A DNA stretch of 10,986 bases from JBNKHH01 sp050290245. Its GTDB lineage: Bacteria > Pseudomonadota > Alphaproteobacteria > Rhodobacterales > Rhodobacteraceae. The stretch spans positions 1 through 10,986 of the forward strand of contig JBNKHH010000069.1 of NCBI GenBank assembly GCA_050290245.1. The letters are read 5' to 3'. The notes beneath the pieces are model-generated. The model ran no database searches. It was not told where the DNA came from and was given only the letters and a program-made list of their open reading frames with translations. Each line of letters starts with the position of its first letter. Position 1 is the stretch's first letter. This document shows positions 1 through 5,838 of this stretch, in pieces. Position numbers and translations under genes: made by a program.

Positions 1-698
1 GTGCCGTCGACTTCCATGGCAATGATCCTATCCAGCGTTTCCGCCGCGACATCGCCCATCACCAGCGTCCTGCCCAGCGTCAGGGCCGGCGTTCCGAGGA
101 TGCCCAGCGTTTCGGCGGCAGAGCGGTTCTGGGCGAGGCGGGCCTTTACCTCGGGTGCATTCATGAAGTCGTTCAGGATTTCGCCATCGAGGCTGCTACG
201 GGCGGCGTAATATTGAACGACGGGTGCAATGCCACGGCCACGAAGCGCGCGCGGCGGTTCGGAGGGCATGCCGCTGAGCAGTTCGGCGGCGATGGAGACC
301 CGGGCGGCGGCCTCGGAGAAGGGTCCGAGGAGCGGCAAGTCGATGAAGCCGAGGTTCAGTCGGTCACGGCGCGACGCCAGTTTCGCCTGGAGGCTAGCGC
401 AGTTGGGGCAGTTGATGTCGGTGAAGATGGCTGCCGGCAGCCTGTCGTCGGTTGAGGGATAGAGAAAGGGGCAGAGCGCCTCGGGCGGCATGGGCTCGGG
501 CCTGTCGTCGAGACCGATGAAGACGGCACCTGCGGCGGAAAGAGTCACCTTGCCGGTCTCAAACCGGCGCCAGTCCGGCAGGCCTGCGATCGGTTCGAAC
601 TCCAGGGGGCGGGGCCGGTGCACCCACCATTGCCAGCCCCCCGCGACGGCGGTGAGGCCGGAGAGCAGAATCAGATTGCGGCGGGTCGTCCCGGACAT
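1..698 (-). CDS. DsbA-family thiol:disulfide oxidoreductase, 3' end cut by window edge
   Basis: The minus strand is open from ATG at 698 to base 1 and gives 232 residues with no stop, so the C-terminus is missing. The N-terminus (MSGTTRRNLILLSG) has a twin-arginine followed by a hydrophobic stretch, which fits a Tat signal or a membrane anchor, so the protein should act in the periplasm. A thioredoxin-type active site CPNC lies at residues 97-100 in the context FTDINCPNC. The cis-proline loop typical of the fold is GTPAL at 202-206, with a helical insert between, as in DsbA. DsbA-like proteins oxidise, reduce or isomerise cysteines of exported proteins; the sequence does not tell which of these this one does. 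One further cysteine is at 76. The gene is divergent from apt, with a 67-bp gap that could hold both promoters. The fold is secure; the substrate is unknown. Confidence 0.85.
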   Translation of the reverse strand, partial: MSGTTRRNLILLSGLTAVAGGWQWWVHRPRPLEFEPIAGLPDWRRFETGKVTLSAAGAVFIGLDDRPEPMPPEALCPFLYPSTDDRLPAAIFTDINCPNCASLQAKLASRRDRLNLGFIDLPLLGPFSEAAARVSIAAELLSGMPSEPPRALRGRGIAPVVQYYAARSSLDGEILNDFMNAPEVKARLAQNRSAAETLGILGTPALTLGRTLVMGDVAAETLDRIIAMEVDG

Positions 699-765
699 GG
701 CGATGTGCCTTGCTTTTTCATGGCCAAGCCGCTTCGATGCAGCGGGCGCCAGAGTAGGATACGCG

Positions 766-1308
766 ATGAACGACCGGAAGAAGACCGTCAAAGATTACAT
801 CCGCACCATAGTCGATTTCCCGCACGAGGGGATCATGTTCCGCGATGTGACAACCCTGTTCGCCGATGCGCGCGGCTTTCGGATTTGTATCGACCAGCTT
901 TTGCATCCTTATGCCGGCGAGCAGATCGACAAGGTTGTAGGGCTGGAGGCGCGCGGGTTCATCATTGGCGGCGCGATTGCCCACCAGTTGTCGGTCGGCT
1001 TCGTGCCGATCCGAAAGAAGGGCAAGCTGCCGGGAGCGACGCTGACACAGGCCTATACACTTGAATACGGCGAGGCGGTGATGGAGGTACACGACGATGC
1101 CATCCAGCCCGGCGAAAAGGTCCTGGTGGTCGACGATCTGTTGGCCACCGGCGGCACAGCCGAGGCCGGGATCAAACTGATCGAACGCATGGGCGGCGAC
1201 ATCATCGGCTGTGCCTTTATCGTCGACCTGCCGGAGCTGGGCGGGCGCGACAAGCTGGAGGCGCTTGGGATGGATGTTCATATTTTATGTGAGTTTGAAG
1301 GGGCTTGA
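766..1308 (+). CDS. apt: Adenine phosphoribosyltransferase
   Basis: The 180-residue product should convert adenine and PRPP to AMP and pyrophosphate in the cytoplasm (purine salvage). The PRPP-binding signature VLVVDDLLATGGTA is at 119-132. The conserved EARGF is at 61-65, the flexible catalytic loop RKKGKLPG at 83-90, and the N-terminal DFPHEGIMFRDVT typical of bacterial APRT is at 17-29. The length matches the family (about 170-180). I chose ATG 766 because the family's N-terminus starts there. The frame stays open upstream to 490, but that part lies antisense to the dsbA-like gene and does not resemble APRT. The ribosome binding site is weak (AGTAGGAT just upstream). No clear terminator follows; the next gene is 170 bp away, past a run of inverted repeats. 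Confidence 0.96.
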   Translation: MNDRKKTVKDYIRTIVDFPHEGIMFRDVTTLFADARGFRICIDQLLHPYAGEQIDKVVGLEARGFIIGGAIAHQLSVGFVPIRKKGKLPGATLTQAYTLEYGEAVMEVHDDAIQPGEKVLVVDDLLATGGTAEAGIKLIERMGGDIIGCAFIVDLPELGGRDKLEALGMDVHILCEFEGA

Positions 1309-1344
1309 GGTCGGGGCGGGGCGGTCCGCTTTCCGAGACGAAGC

Positions 1345-1368
1345 TGTCATTGATCGATTCTGCTGACA
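1345..1368. repeat. Inverted repeat TGTCA / TGACA
   Basis: TGTCA at 1345-1349 pairs with TGACA at 1364-1368 across a 14-nt loop that contains ATCGAT. It is the first and weakest of four consecutive inverted repeats between apt and the VOC gene. On its own it would not be significant. Confidence 0.3.
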
Positions 1369-1369
1369 C

Positions 1370-1385
1370 TGCTAGTGGACTAGCA
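1370..1385. repeat. 16-bp palindrome upstream of VOC gene, operator-like
   Basis: TGCTAGT-GG-ACTAGCA is a perfect 7+2+7 inverted repeat. Its short spacer suits a dimeric regulator's operator better than an RNA hairpin. It lies 94 bp upstream of the VOC start codon, where a promoter would be expected. I do not recognise it as a known operator. Confidence 0.5.
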
Positions 1386-1409
1386 TGATTGCCTGAGCAT
1401 CTCCGATTG

Positions 1410-1424
1410 AACCGACCATCGGTT
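1410..1424. repeat. Inverted repeat AACCGA / TCGGTT
   Basis: AACCGA at 1410-1415 and TCGGTT at 1419-1424 form a perfect 6-bp stem with a 3-nt loop (CCA). It sits between the 16-bp palindrome and the hairpin next to the VOC start. There is no T-run, so it is not an intrinsic terminator. Confidence 0.4.
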
Positions 1425-1430
1425 TGACTA

Positions 1431-1451
1431 TGCGCCTTTGCAGAAGGCGCA
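1431..1451 (+). repeat. GC-rich hairpin 28 bp before VOC start codon
   Basis: TGCGCCTT (1431-1438) and AAGGCGCA (1444-1451) form a perfect 8-bp stem with a 5-nt loop. No T-run follows, so it is not an obvious terminator for apt. Its position in the likely 5' UTR suggests an effect on mRNA stability or translation (inference). Just after it, the 9-mer GAACTCATG occurs twice, at 1456-1464 and 1473-1481. The second copy contains the VOC start codon. Confidence 0.5.
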
Positions 1452-1478
1452 AGATGAACTCATGCAAGAAGAGAACTC

Positions 1479-1847
1479 ATGATTAGCTACATCACACTTG
1501 GGTCGAATGATCTATCTGCGTCGACAACCTTTTTTGATGCGCTGTTCGGCGAACTCAACGGCAAGAGGGCGTACAGCCTCGACAAGATGGTTGGCTATAG
1601 CTTTGGGGAGGAAACACCAATGATTATAGTCACCTGTCCCTTCGATGGCGAAGTGGCATCTCACGGAAACGGTACCATGATCGCATTGGCCGCGAAGGAT
1701 CAGGATCAGGTCGATACAATTCATGCGCTGGCACTTGAACTCGGCGCAACCGACGAAGGCGCACCGGGCTATCGAGGGAAGCACTTTTATGGTGGCTACT
1801 TCCGCGATCCAGACGGCAACAAATTCAACATTAGCGTGACCGTCTGA
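1479..1847 (+). CDS. VOC-superfamily (glyoxalase/bleomycin-resistance fold) small protein
   Basis: The 122-residue product has the two-module pattern of vicinal-oxygen-chelate proteins: MISYITLGSNDLSASTTFFD at 1-20, GNGTMIALAA at 63-72, and GYFRDPDGNKFNI at 106-118, the family's usual closing strand. A role in glyoxal detoxification, antibiotic binding or another reaction cannot be assigned. The metal-ligand positions look altered: Tyr replaces the usual His near residue 4, and Asn stands where the closing-strand Glu is expected. The protein may therefore not be a metalloenzyme. Hand-counted GC over three 60-bp lines is about 50-53%, clearly below apt and leuC, which may mean recent acquisition. 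The start at ATG 1479 has a purine-rich AAGAAGAG upstream. It stands alone, after a run of inverted repeats and convergent with the methyltransferase gene. Confidence 0.88.
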   Translation: MISYITLGSNDLSASTTFFDALFGELNGKRAYSLDKMVGYSFGEETPMIIVTCPFDGEVASHGNGTMIALAAKDQDQVDTIHALALELGATDEGAPGYRGKHFYGGYFRDPDGNKFNISVTV

Positions 1848-1866
1848 CCGCGCTCGGGGCGGGAGG

Positions 1867-1900
1867 CCACGAAAGGGGCTGAAGACATCTTGTTTCGTGG
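1867..1900. repeat. Long-loop hairpin after VOC gene, possible transcription end signal
   Basis: CCACGAAA (1867-1874) pairs with TTTCGTGG (1893-1900), a perfect 8-bp stem around an 18-nt loop. The loop contains a smaller repeat, AAGA-CA-TCTT. It starts 20 bp after the VOC stop, where a terminator would be expected, but no T-run follows on either strand. If it ends transcription it would need Rho or act as an mRNA 3'-end stabiliser. Confidence 0.4.
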
Positions 1901-2006
1901 TCTCTCCGGGCTCAAAGCCGACATTCTCCATCCGGCACTTTCGTGTTCTGCCCTTTCATCGCCGATCCGTTTTGTTTCAAATCTTAATCGGTCCTTAGGA
2001 TTCACG

Positions 2007-2055
2007 CCGTATCAGACTCATACGGTTTGCACATCATGTGCCCCAGATGTGCAAA
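2007..2055. repeat. Two adjacent hairpins with alternative pairing in the convergent spacer
   Basis: CCGTAT (2007-2012) pairs with ATACGG (2020-2025) across 7 nt. Immediately after it, TTTGCACATC (2026-2035) pairs perfectly with GATGTGCAAA (2046-2055) across 10 nt. Inside the second element, GCACAT (2029-2034) can instead pair with ATGTGC (2036-2041) with a 1-nt centre, so the left arm has two competing partners. The elements lie 54 bp beyond the stop of the minus-strand methyltransferase gene and may mark the end of that transcript, though no T-run is seen. The rest of the 1848-2109 spacer shows no gene. Confidence 0.5.
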
Positions 2056-2109
2056 GCCTCGCTCGCTTCGGCCGGAGTGGGGCATCGTCCAAAGCTGCAG
2101 ATCGACCTC

Positions 2110-3063
2110 TCACGCCTGCGCGCCGAGGCCGGCGGCGGCCGCCTGTTCGGCCAGCGCCTGAATATGCTCAGTCCCGCTGCCACAACAACCGCCGAGGTAA
2201 AGCGCGCCTGTCGTCCGGTGCAATGCCCAGACATCCTGGCCAAAGCGGTCAGGCGTATCGGCGACGATCTCGTCCATTTCATCGAGTTCCTCGGGGCTGA
2301 GCGCGGCGGTGTTCGCCTCAAGTCCAGCCATGCGGGTGATCGCCGAAGGATGGCTGGCGCGGATTGCCTTCCATGCTTGATGGTAAATGGCGGCGTGCAC
2401 GCAATTCACCATGTAGTGGTCCGGTGGCTGCGCGACCTCGGTGTCGATCACGTCGATGACCTCACCCATCGGGGTGCCATCCAAAATGGTGCCGTCGGGG
2501 CGGACCACGAAGCTGAGGCTGTAGGGCTGGCCGACGGCGGCCATGGCGTCAGACATGCCAAGAGCCTCGTCCAGGGAAGGAAGGGTCTTGGCTGAGAGAC
2601 AATCGAAATTACCCTGCGCCAGTTCTTCGATTTGCGGCGCATGAAAGTTCCGTGCGGTGGCCCGGTCCGGCGCCTCGTCCGGCCTATAGGCGTCGCCCTT
2701 GGGACCGACCGCACCCGCCAGAATGATCGGTGCAGCATCGGGCCCATAGCTGTCACGAACCTCATGCACAAAACTGGCTGCATCGAGATTGACGGGCAGC
2801 CCGGCGCAGCGAGACTGGGCCACACGTTCGGCATTGGCGCGCCAGGTCGGCGCGACGGCGAGCATCGCAATCCGGTGTTTCTGACCGACATCCAGGTACT
2901 CTTTCAGAATGCTGGCCATGAAGTCGCGTTCGGTTTCGCCATAGACGAGGGCGGCGTGGAAAATGAAGGGGTCGCCCTCGATCCTGGGATCGCGGCGCAA
3001 ACGCTCGTACATCGAGCCCTGTCCAAGGACGAATTTCCAATCCGGATCAAATACCGTGGTCAT
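2110..3063 (-). CDS. Homocysteine S-methyltransferase-family protein
   Basis: The 317-residue product matches the homocysteine S-methyltransferase fold (the BHMT/MmuM family and MetH N-terminal domain), whose members pass a methyl group to a thiol bound through zinc. The zinc cysteines are in place: C221 in MVNCVH and C293-C294 in GGCCGSGTEHI near the C-terminus. LAGAVGP at 115-121 matches the family's barrel motif. Two features are odd. The N-terminal glycine-rich loop reads LGQGSMYERL rather than the usual DGGMGTEL form, and where most members have an ET motif (Glu contacts homocysteine) this one reads SAKTLPS, with Lys at 159. The substrate may therefore differ. I prefer ATG 3063 over ATG 3078 because AGGGGG (3073-3068) lies 4 nt before it. 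The gene is divergent from leuC and has no metabolic partner nearby. Confidence 0.88.
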   Translation of the reverse strand: MTTVFDPDWKFVLGQGSMYERLRRDPRIEGDPFIFHAALVYGETERDFMASILKEYLDVGQKHRIAMLAVAPTWRANAERVAQSRCAGLPVNLDAASFVHEVRDSYGPDAAPIILAGAVGPKGDAYRPDEAPDRATARNFHAPQIEELAQGNFDCLSAKTLPSLDEALGMSDAMAAVGQPYSLSFVVRPDGTILDGTPMGEVIDVIDTEVAQPPDHYMVNCVHAAIYHQAWKAIRASHPSAITRMAGLEANTAALSPEELDEMDEIVADTPDRFGQDVWALHRTTGALYLGGCCGSGTEHIQALAEQAAAAGLGAQA

Positions 3064-3084
3064 GCTGCCCCCTAACATTGAAAC

Positions 3085-3098
3085 ATCATATCACATAT
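3085..3098 (-). promoter_or_regulatory. Candidate -10 element with AT-rich symmetric motif, methyltransferase gene
   Basis: On the minus strand TATGAT (3090-3085) resembles a -10 box and would place the start of transcription about 15 nt before ATG 3063. It overlaps the symmetric element ATAT-CAC-ATAT (3088-3098), an operator-like arrangement. The expected -35 region is poor (ACGCAA), so the promoter may need an activator. Motif reading only. Confidence 0.3.
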
Positions 3099-3143
3099 CT
3101 CGTTGGCTTGCGTCCTTTGGGGAACGAGAGTATTTCGACGACC

Positions 3144-3230
3144 ATGAAACACGTTTTCGACATGGATGACCGCGCCCGGTTACCGTGGCGCTTTTATGGC
3201 GCCCGCCGGACGGTGCGCGCCGGGCTTTGA
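3144..3230 (+). CDS. Possible 28-residue leader ORF upstream of leuC
   Basis: ATG 3144 to TGA 3230 encodes a 28-residue, arginine-rich peptide (starting MKHVFDMDDRARL) that ends 71 bp before leuC. A weak promoter (TTGCGT at 3108, 17-bp spacer, TATTTC at 3131) would start transcription almost at its ATG. It is not a classical leucine attenuator peptide: only two leucine codons are present and not in a run. No clear Shine-Dalgarno sequence precedes it. It may be chance, or a small uORF in the leuC leader. Confidence 0.2.
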   Translation: MKHVFDMDDRARLPWRFYGARRTVRAGL

Positions 3231-3301
3231 GCCTGGGCACACCCTTCATCCCTGTCCGGCCTCCACGCAGTGGGCCAACTCTCCTTCAAGGAACCTGAAA
3301 A

Positions 3302-4711
3302 ATGACCGCACCCCGCACCCTGTACGACAAGATCTGGGACGACCATGTTGCCCATGAGGCCGATGACGGCACCTGCCGTCTTTATATCGACCGCCACCTG
3401 GTTCACGAAGTGACCAGCCCGCAGGCCTTTGAAGGCCTGCGCATGGCAGGCCGCCAGGTGCATGCGCCCGACAAGACCATCGCCGTGCCAGACCACAACG
3501 TGCCGACGACTCCGGGCCGTGACGACCCGTCACAGATGCCCGAGGACAGCCGCATCCAGGTGGCCGCGCTGGACAAGAACGCCAAGGATTTCGGTATCCA
3601 TTATTACCCCGTGAACGACATCCGTCAGGGCATCGTTCACATCGTTGGCCCCGAACAGGGTTGGACCCTGCCCGGCATGACAGTCGTCTGTGGTGACTCG
3701 CATACCGCCACACACGGCGCCTTTGGTGCGCTGGCCCACGGCATCGGCACGTCGGAGGTCGAGCACGTTCTGGCCACCCAAACGCTGATTCAGAAGAAAT
3801 CCAAGAACATGAAGGTCGAGATCACCGGCAAACTGCGTCCGGGCGTCACGGCCAAGGACATCACCCTGTCCGTCATAGGCAAGACCGGCACCGCTGGCGG
3901 CACCGGCTATGTCATCGAATATTGCGGCGAAGCGATCCGCGATCTGTCGATGGAGGGCCGCATGACCGTCTGCAACATGGCGATCGAAGGCGGCGCGCGC
4001 GCTGGCCTGATCGCGCCGGACGAAAAGACGTTCGAATACGTCAAGGGTCGCCCCCACGCGCCCAAGGGTGCCCAATGGGAGGCCGCGCTGGCCTATTGGA
4101 AAACCCTGTTCTCGGACGACGACGCCCACTGGGACGCGGTCATCACCATCAAGGGCGAGGACATTGCGCCGGTCGTGACCTGGGGGACCAGCCCCGAGGA
4201 CGTGCTGCCGATCGACGCCGTGGTGCCGGATCCCGCGAGTTTTGAAGGCGGCAAGGTCGGTGCGGCGCAGCGCTCAATCGACTATATGGGGCTGACGCCG
4301 GGCCAGAAACTGACCGACATCAAGATCGACACGGTCTTTATCGGGTCTTGCACCAACGGACGTATCGAAGACCTGCGCGCAGCTGCCGAGGTGGTCAAGG
4401 GTAAGAAGATCGCCGAGGGTATGCGCGCCATGGTCGTTCCCGGCTCGGGTCTCGTGCGGCTTCAGGCCGAGGAAGAAGGCCTGGCGGATATCTTCAAGGA
4501 GGCAGGTTTCGAATGGCGCCTGGCCGGGTGCAGCATGTGCCTTGCCATGAACCCGGACCAGTTGGCCCCGGAAGAGCGTTGTGCCTCGACTTCGAACCGG
4601 AACTTTGAGGGACGCCAGGGATTCAAGGGCCGTACGCACCTCCTTTCACCCGCCATGGCGGCCGCCGCGGCCATCACAGGCCATCTGACGGATGTGCGCG
4701 AATTGATGTGA
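3302..4711 (+). CDS. leuC: 3-isopropylmalate dehydratase large subunit
   Basis: The 469-residue protein is the large, iron-sulfur subunit of isopropylmalate isomerase. With LeuD it converts 2-isopropylmalate to 3-isopropylmalate, the second step of the leucine branch, in the cytoplasm. The three 4Fe-4S cysteines expected of the aconitase family are visible: C350 in FIGSCTNGR, and C410 and C413 in GCSMCLAMNPD. The signature VVCGDSHTATHGAFGALAHG is at 128-147, and the substrate-contact region SNRNFEGRQG is at 431-440. The length agrees with bacterial LeuC (about 466). ATG 3302 is preceded by AAGGA (3288-3292) at 9 nt. The subunit gene leuD is not adjacent: a secreted-protein gene lies between them. 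The 238-bp spacer to the divergent methyltransferase gene should hold its promoter. Confidence 0.98.
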   Translation: MTAPRTLYDKIWDDHVAHEADDGTCRLYIDRHLVHEVTSPQAFEGLRMAGRQVHAPDKTIAVPDHNVPTTPGRDDPSQMPEDSRIQVAALDKNAKDFGIHYYPVNDIRQGIVHIVGPEQGWTLPGMTVVCGDSHTATHGAFGALAHGIGTSEVEHVLATQTLIQKKSKNMKVEITGKLRPGVTAKDITLSVIGKTGTAGGTGYVIEYCGEAIRDLSMEGRMTVCNMAIEGGARAGLIAPDEKTFEYVKGRPHAPKGAQWEAALAYWKTLFSDDDAHWDAVITIKGEDIAPVVTWGTSPEDVLPIDAVVPDPASFEGGKVGAAQRSIDYMGLTPGQKLTDIKIDTVFIGSCTNGRIEDLRAAAEVVKGKKIAEGMRAMVVPGSGLVRLQAEEEGLADIFKEAGFEWRLAGCSMCLAMNPDQLAPEERCASTSNRNFEGRQGFKGRTHLLSPAMAAAAAITGHLTDVRELM

Positions 4712-4737
4712 TTCGAAAGCACCAGGCCAAGCGATTA

Positions 4738-4760
4738 CCGACTTGTGACTTTACAGTCGG
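4738..4760. repeat. Inverted repeat after leuC
   Basis: CCGACT (4738-4743) and AGTCGG (4755-4760) form a 6-bp stem with an 11-nt loop, 26 bp after the leuC stop. There is no T-run, so it is at best a weak or Rho-assisted end signal. Confidence 0.3.
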
Positions 4761-4789
4761 GCGAATTTGGGATCATTGCTGCGCGAAAA

Positions 4790-4840
4790 GGTCTCAATCG
4801 CCCGCCTGAATCTGGCTGAAATTTGTCAGGCGGTCTCAAT
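4790..4840. promoter_or_regulatory. Paired 9-bp direct repeats around an inverted repeat, candidate operator
   Basis: GGTCTCAAT occurs at 4790-4798 and again at 4832-4840, an offset of exactly 42 bp, about four helical turns. Between them CCGCCTGA (4802-4809) and TCAGGCGG (4826-4833) form an 8-bp inverted repeat with a 16-nt centre that runs into the second copy. The second copy lies in the spacer of the promoter candidate for the VPLPA-CTERM gene, and the first about 60 bp before its predicted transcription start. The geometry suits a regulator bound on one DNA face at two sites. The regulator is unknown. Confidence 0.5.
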
Positions 4841-4851
4841 TGTGACATATT
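4823..4851 (+). promoter_or_regulatory. Candidate sigma70-type promoter of the VPLPA-CTERM gene
   Basis: TTGTCA (4823-4828, five of six to TTGACA) is followed after 17 bp by CATATT (4846-4851, four of six to TATAAT). Transcription would start near 4858, leaving a 5' UTR of about 100 nt that begins with a 7-bp hairpin. This is by eye only. Confidence 0.45.
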
Positions 4852-4861
4852 TCGAGCTGTC

Positions 4862-4882
4862 CGGGTCTGGATCGAAGACCCG
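4862..4882 (+). repeat. 5' UTR hairpin upstream of VPLPA-CTERM gene
   Basis: CGGGTCT (4862-4868) pairs with AGACCCG (4876-4882), a perfect 7-bp stem with a 7-nt loop, just after the predicted transcription start. It could protect the mRNA 5' end. An AT-richer stretch follows, with TAATTT twice (AGTAATTTTGTAATTTG). Confidence 0.4.
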
Positions 4883-4956
4883 CAGTAATTTTGTAATTTG
4901 CGCTTTGTCCTCGATTTCCGCAGCAGGCGCAGTGGGTAAATGGCGGGGTAAGACCC

Positions 4957-5724
4957 ATGAAGATACTTAATACAGCAGTCGCCTCCATGGCGCTGACTTT
5001 GTGCGCAAGCTCGGCGATGGCCGCGGTCATCTCGGTCACTAGCGTCTATGGCGAGTGGACCAACACGACGCCGAGCGACGTCTATGGTCTGTCAATCGTG
5101 ACGGACGCCGACAGTTCCGTCATGTCTTGGGGCGATCCGGTTTTTACCAACCAGAGCGCGTACACGTTCGAAACGTTGATTCCGCCATCATCTGAAGTTG
5201 ACGCGGTATCCGGGGCCGAGTTCGACCTGGGGCTTTTCACGCACGACAATTTCAGGATCTGGGCCAACCCGCCTTCGGGCTCGCCCACGATCACCTCGGC
5301 CGATCTTAACCTGGCTATCGATTTTTCCGTTGATGGCACGCTCTATTCGCTGAACCAGGTCTTTTCCTTTGACCACGATGAAACGCCCAACAGCGCGAGC
5401 ACCTGTGCCTATGGCGACGCACCGGGTACCGGTATCAACGGCTCATACGGCTGCGCCGACCGCGTGTCTGCGGCGCTGAACGAGGGGTTGAGCGAAACGG
5501 TCGTCATCGACGGCTTGGAATATTCTTTTGATATCTCGGGCTTCCTCTATGAGGATGAATTGCTGTCCTATTTCCTTACGCGGGAAGAGGAAGAAAACCA
5601 GGCGATCCTGGTCGGCAAGATCATCATCGAGCCGGTTTCCGAAGTTCCGCTGCCTGCAAGCGGTGTCCTGCTTTTGGGCGGACTGGCCGGGATGGCCATG
5701 GTGCGTCGTCGCCGCCGCGCGTGA
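4957..5724 (+). CDS. THxN-family secreted protein with VPLPA-CTERM sorting signal
   Basis: The 255-residue protein begins with a Sec signal peptide (MKILNTAVASMALTLCASSA, cleavage likely after AMA at 20-22). It ends with a PEP-CTERM-like tail: VPLPA at 230-234, a hydrophobic segment, then RRRRR at 250-254. This signal is known in Rhodobacterales to be processed by a dedicated exosortase, so the protein should reach the cell surface or matrix. The body carries marks of the THxN PEP-CTERM family: SVYGEWTN at 29-36, MSWGDP at 56-61, FTHDNF (THDN at 95-98), and a C150/C166 pair in the region after HDETPN. Molecular function is unknown. GGGGTAAG at 4944-4951 precedes ATG 4957. It sits between leuC and leuD with its own promoter candidate and terminator, and no exosortase gene is in the window. 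Confidence 0.87.
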   Translation: MKILNTAVASMALTLCASSAMAAVISVTSVYGEWTNTTPSDVYGLSIVTDADSSVMSWGDPVFTNQSAYTFETLIPPSSEVDAVSGAEFDLGLFTHDNFRIWANPPSGSPTITSADLNLAIDFSVDGTLYSLNQVFSFDHDETPNSASTCAYGDAPGTGINGSYGCADRVSAALNEGLSETVVIDGLEYSFDISGFLYEDELLSYFLTREEEENQAILVGKIIIEPVSEVPLPASGVLLLGGLAGMAMVRRRRRA

Positions 5725-5746
5725 CGCCATTGGATAGCCTCGTCAG

Positions 5747-5770
5747 AAGGGCCCTTCGGGGCCCTTTTTT
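5747..5770 (+). terminator. Rho-independent terminator after VPLPA-CTERM gene
   Basis: AAGGGCCC, TTCG tetraloop, GGGCCCTT followed by four more T (six in all). It begins 23 bp after the stop codon. It also separates leuD from leuC transcriptionally, so leuD needs its own promoter in 5771-5838 or read-through. Confidence 0.93.
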
Positions 5771-5838
5771 CTTGGGCGATCTTGCACCCGACGCGGCACT
5801 CATGCAAAAAGGCGCGACTTCAGAAAAGGACACGTTCA

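Noticed and set aside
490..765. N-terminal extension of apt (open frame back to 490)
   Set aside because: It lies antisense to the dsbA-like gene and does not resemble APRT; the family's N-terminus starts at 766.
1848..2109. Small gene in the convergent spacer
   Set aside because: Open frames here run into or oppose the neighbouring genes without ribosome binding sites; only inverted repeats are supportable.
3199..3240. Attenuator hairpin before leuC
   Set aside because: GC-rich arms can pair in several imperfect ways, no T-run follows, and there is no leucine-codon run upstream.
3530..4129. 199-residue minus-strand ORF inside leuC
   Set aside because: Shadow of a secure leuC frame, with no domain of its own.
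4811..4830. Sigma54-type -24/-12 promoter before the VPLPA-CTERM gene
   Set aside because: TGGC and the following TTTG have the wrong spacing and no GC at the -12 position; the sigma70-like match is better.
5782..5838. Earlier start for leuD
   Set aside because: It adds a basic, non-conserved tail next to the terminator; ATG 5839 has a Shine-Dalgarno sequence and matches the family.
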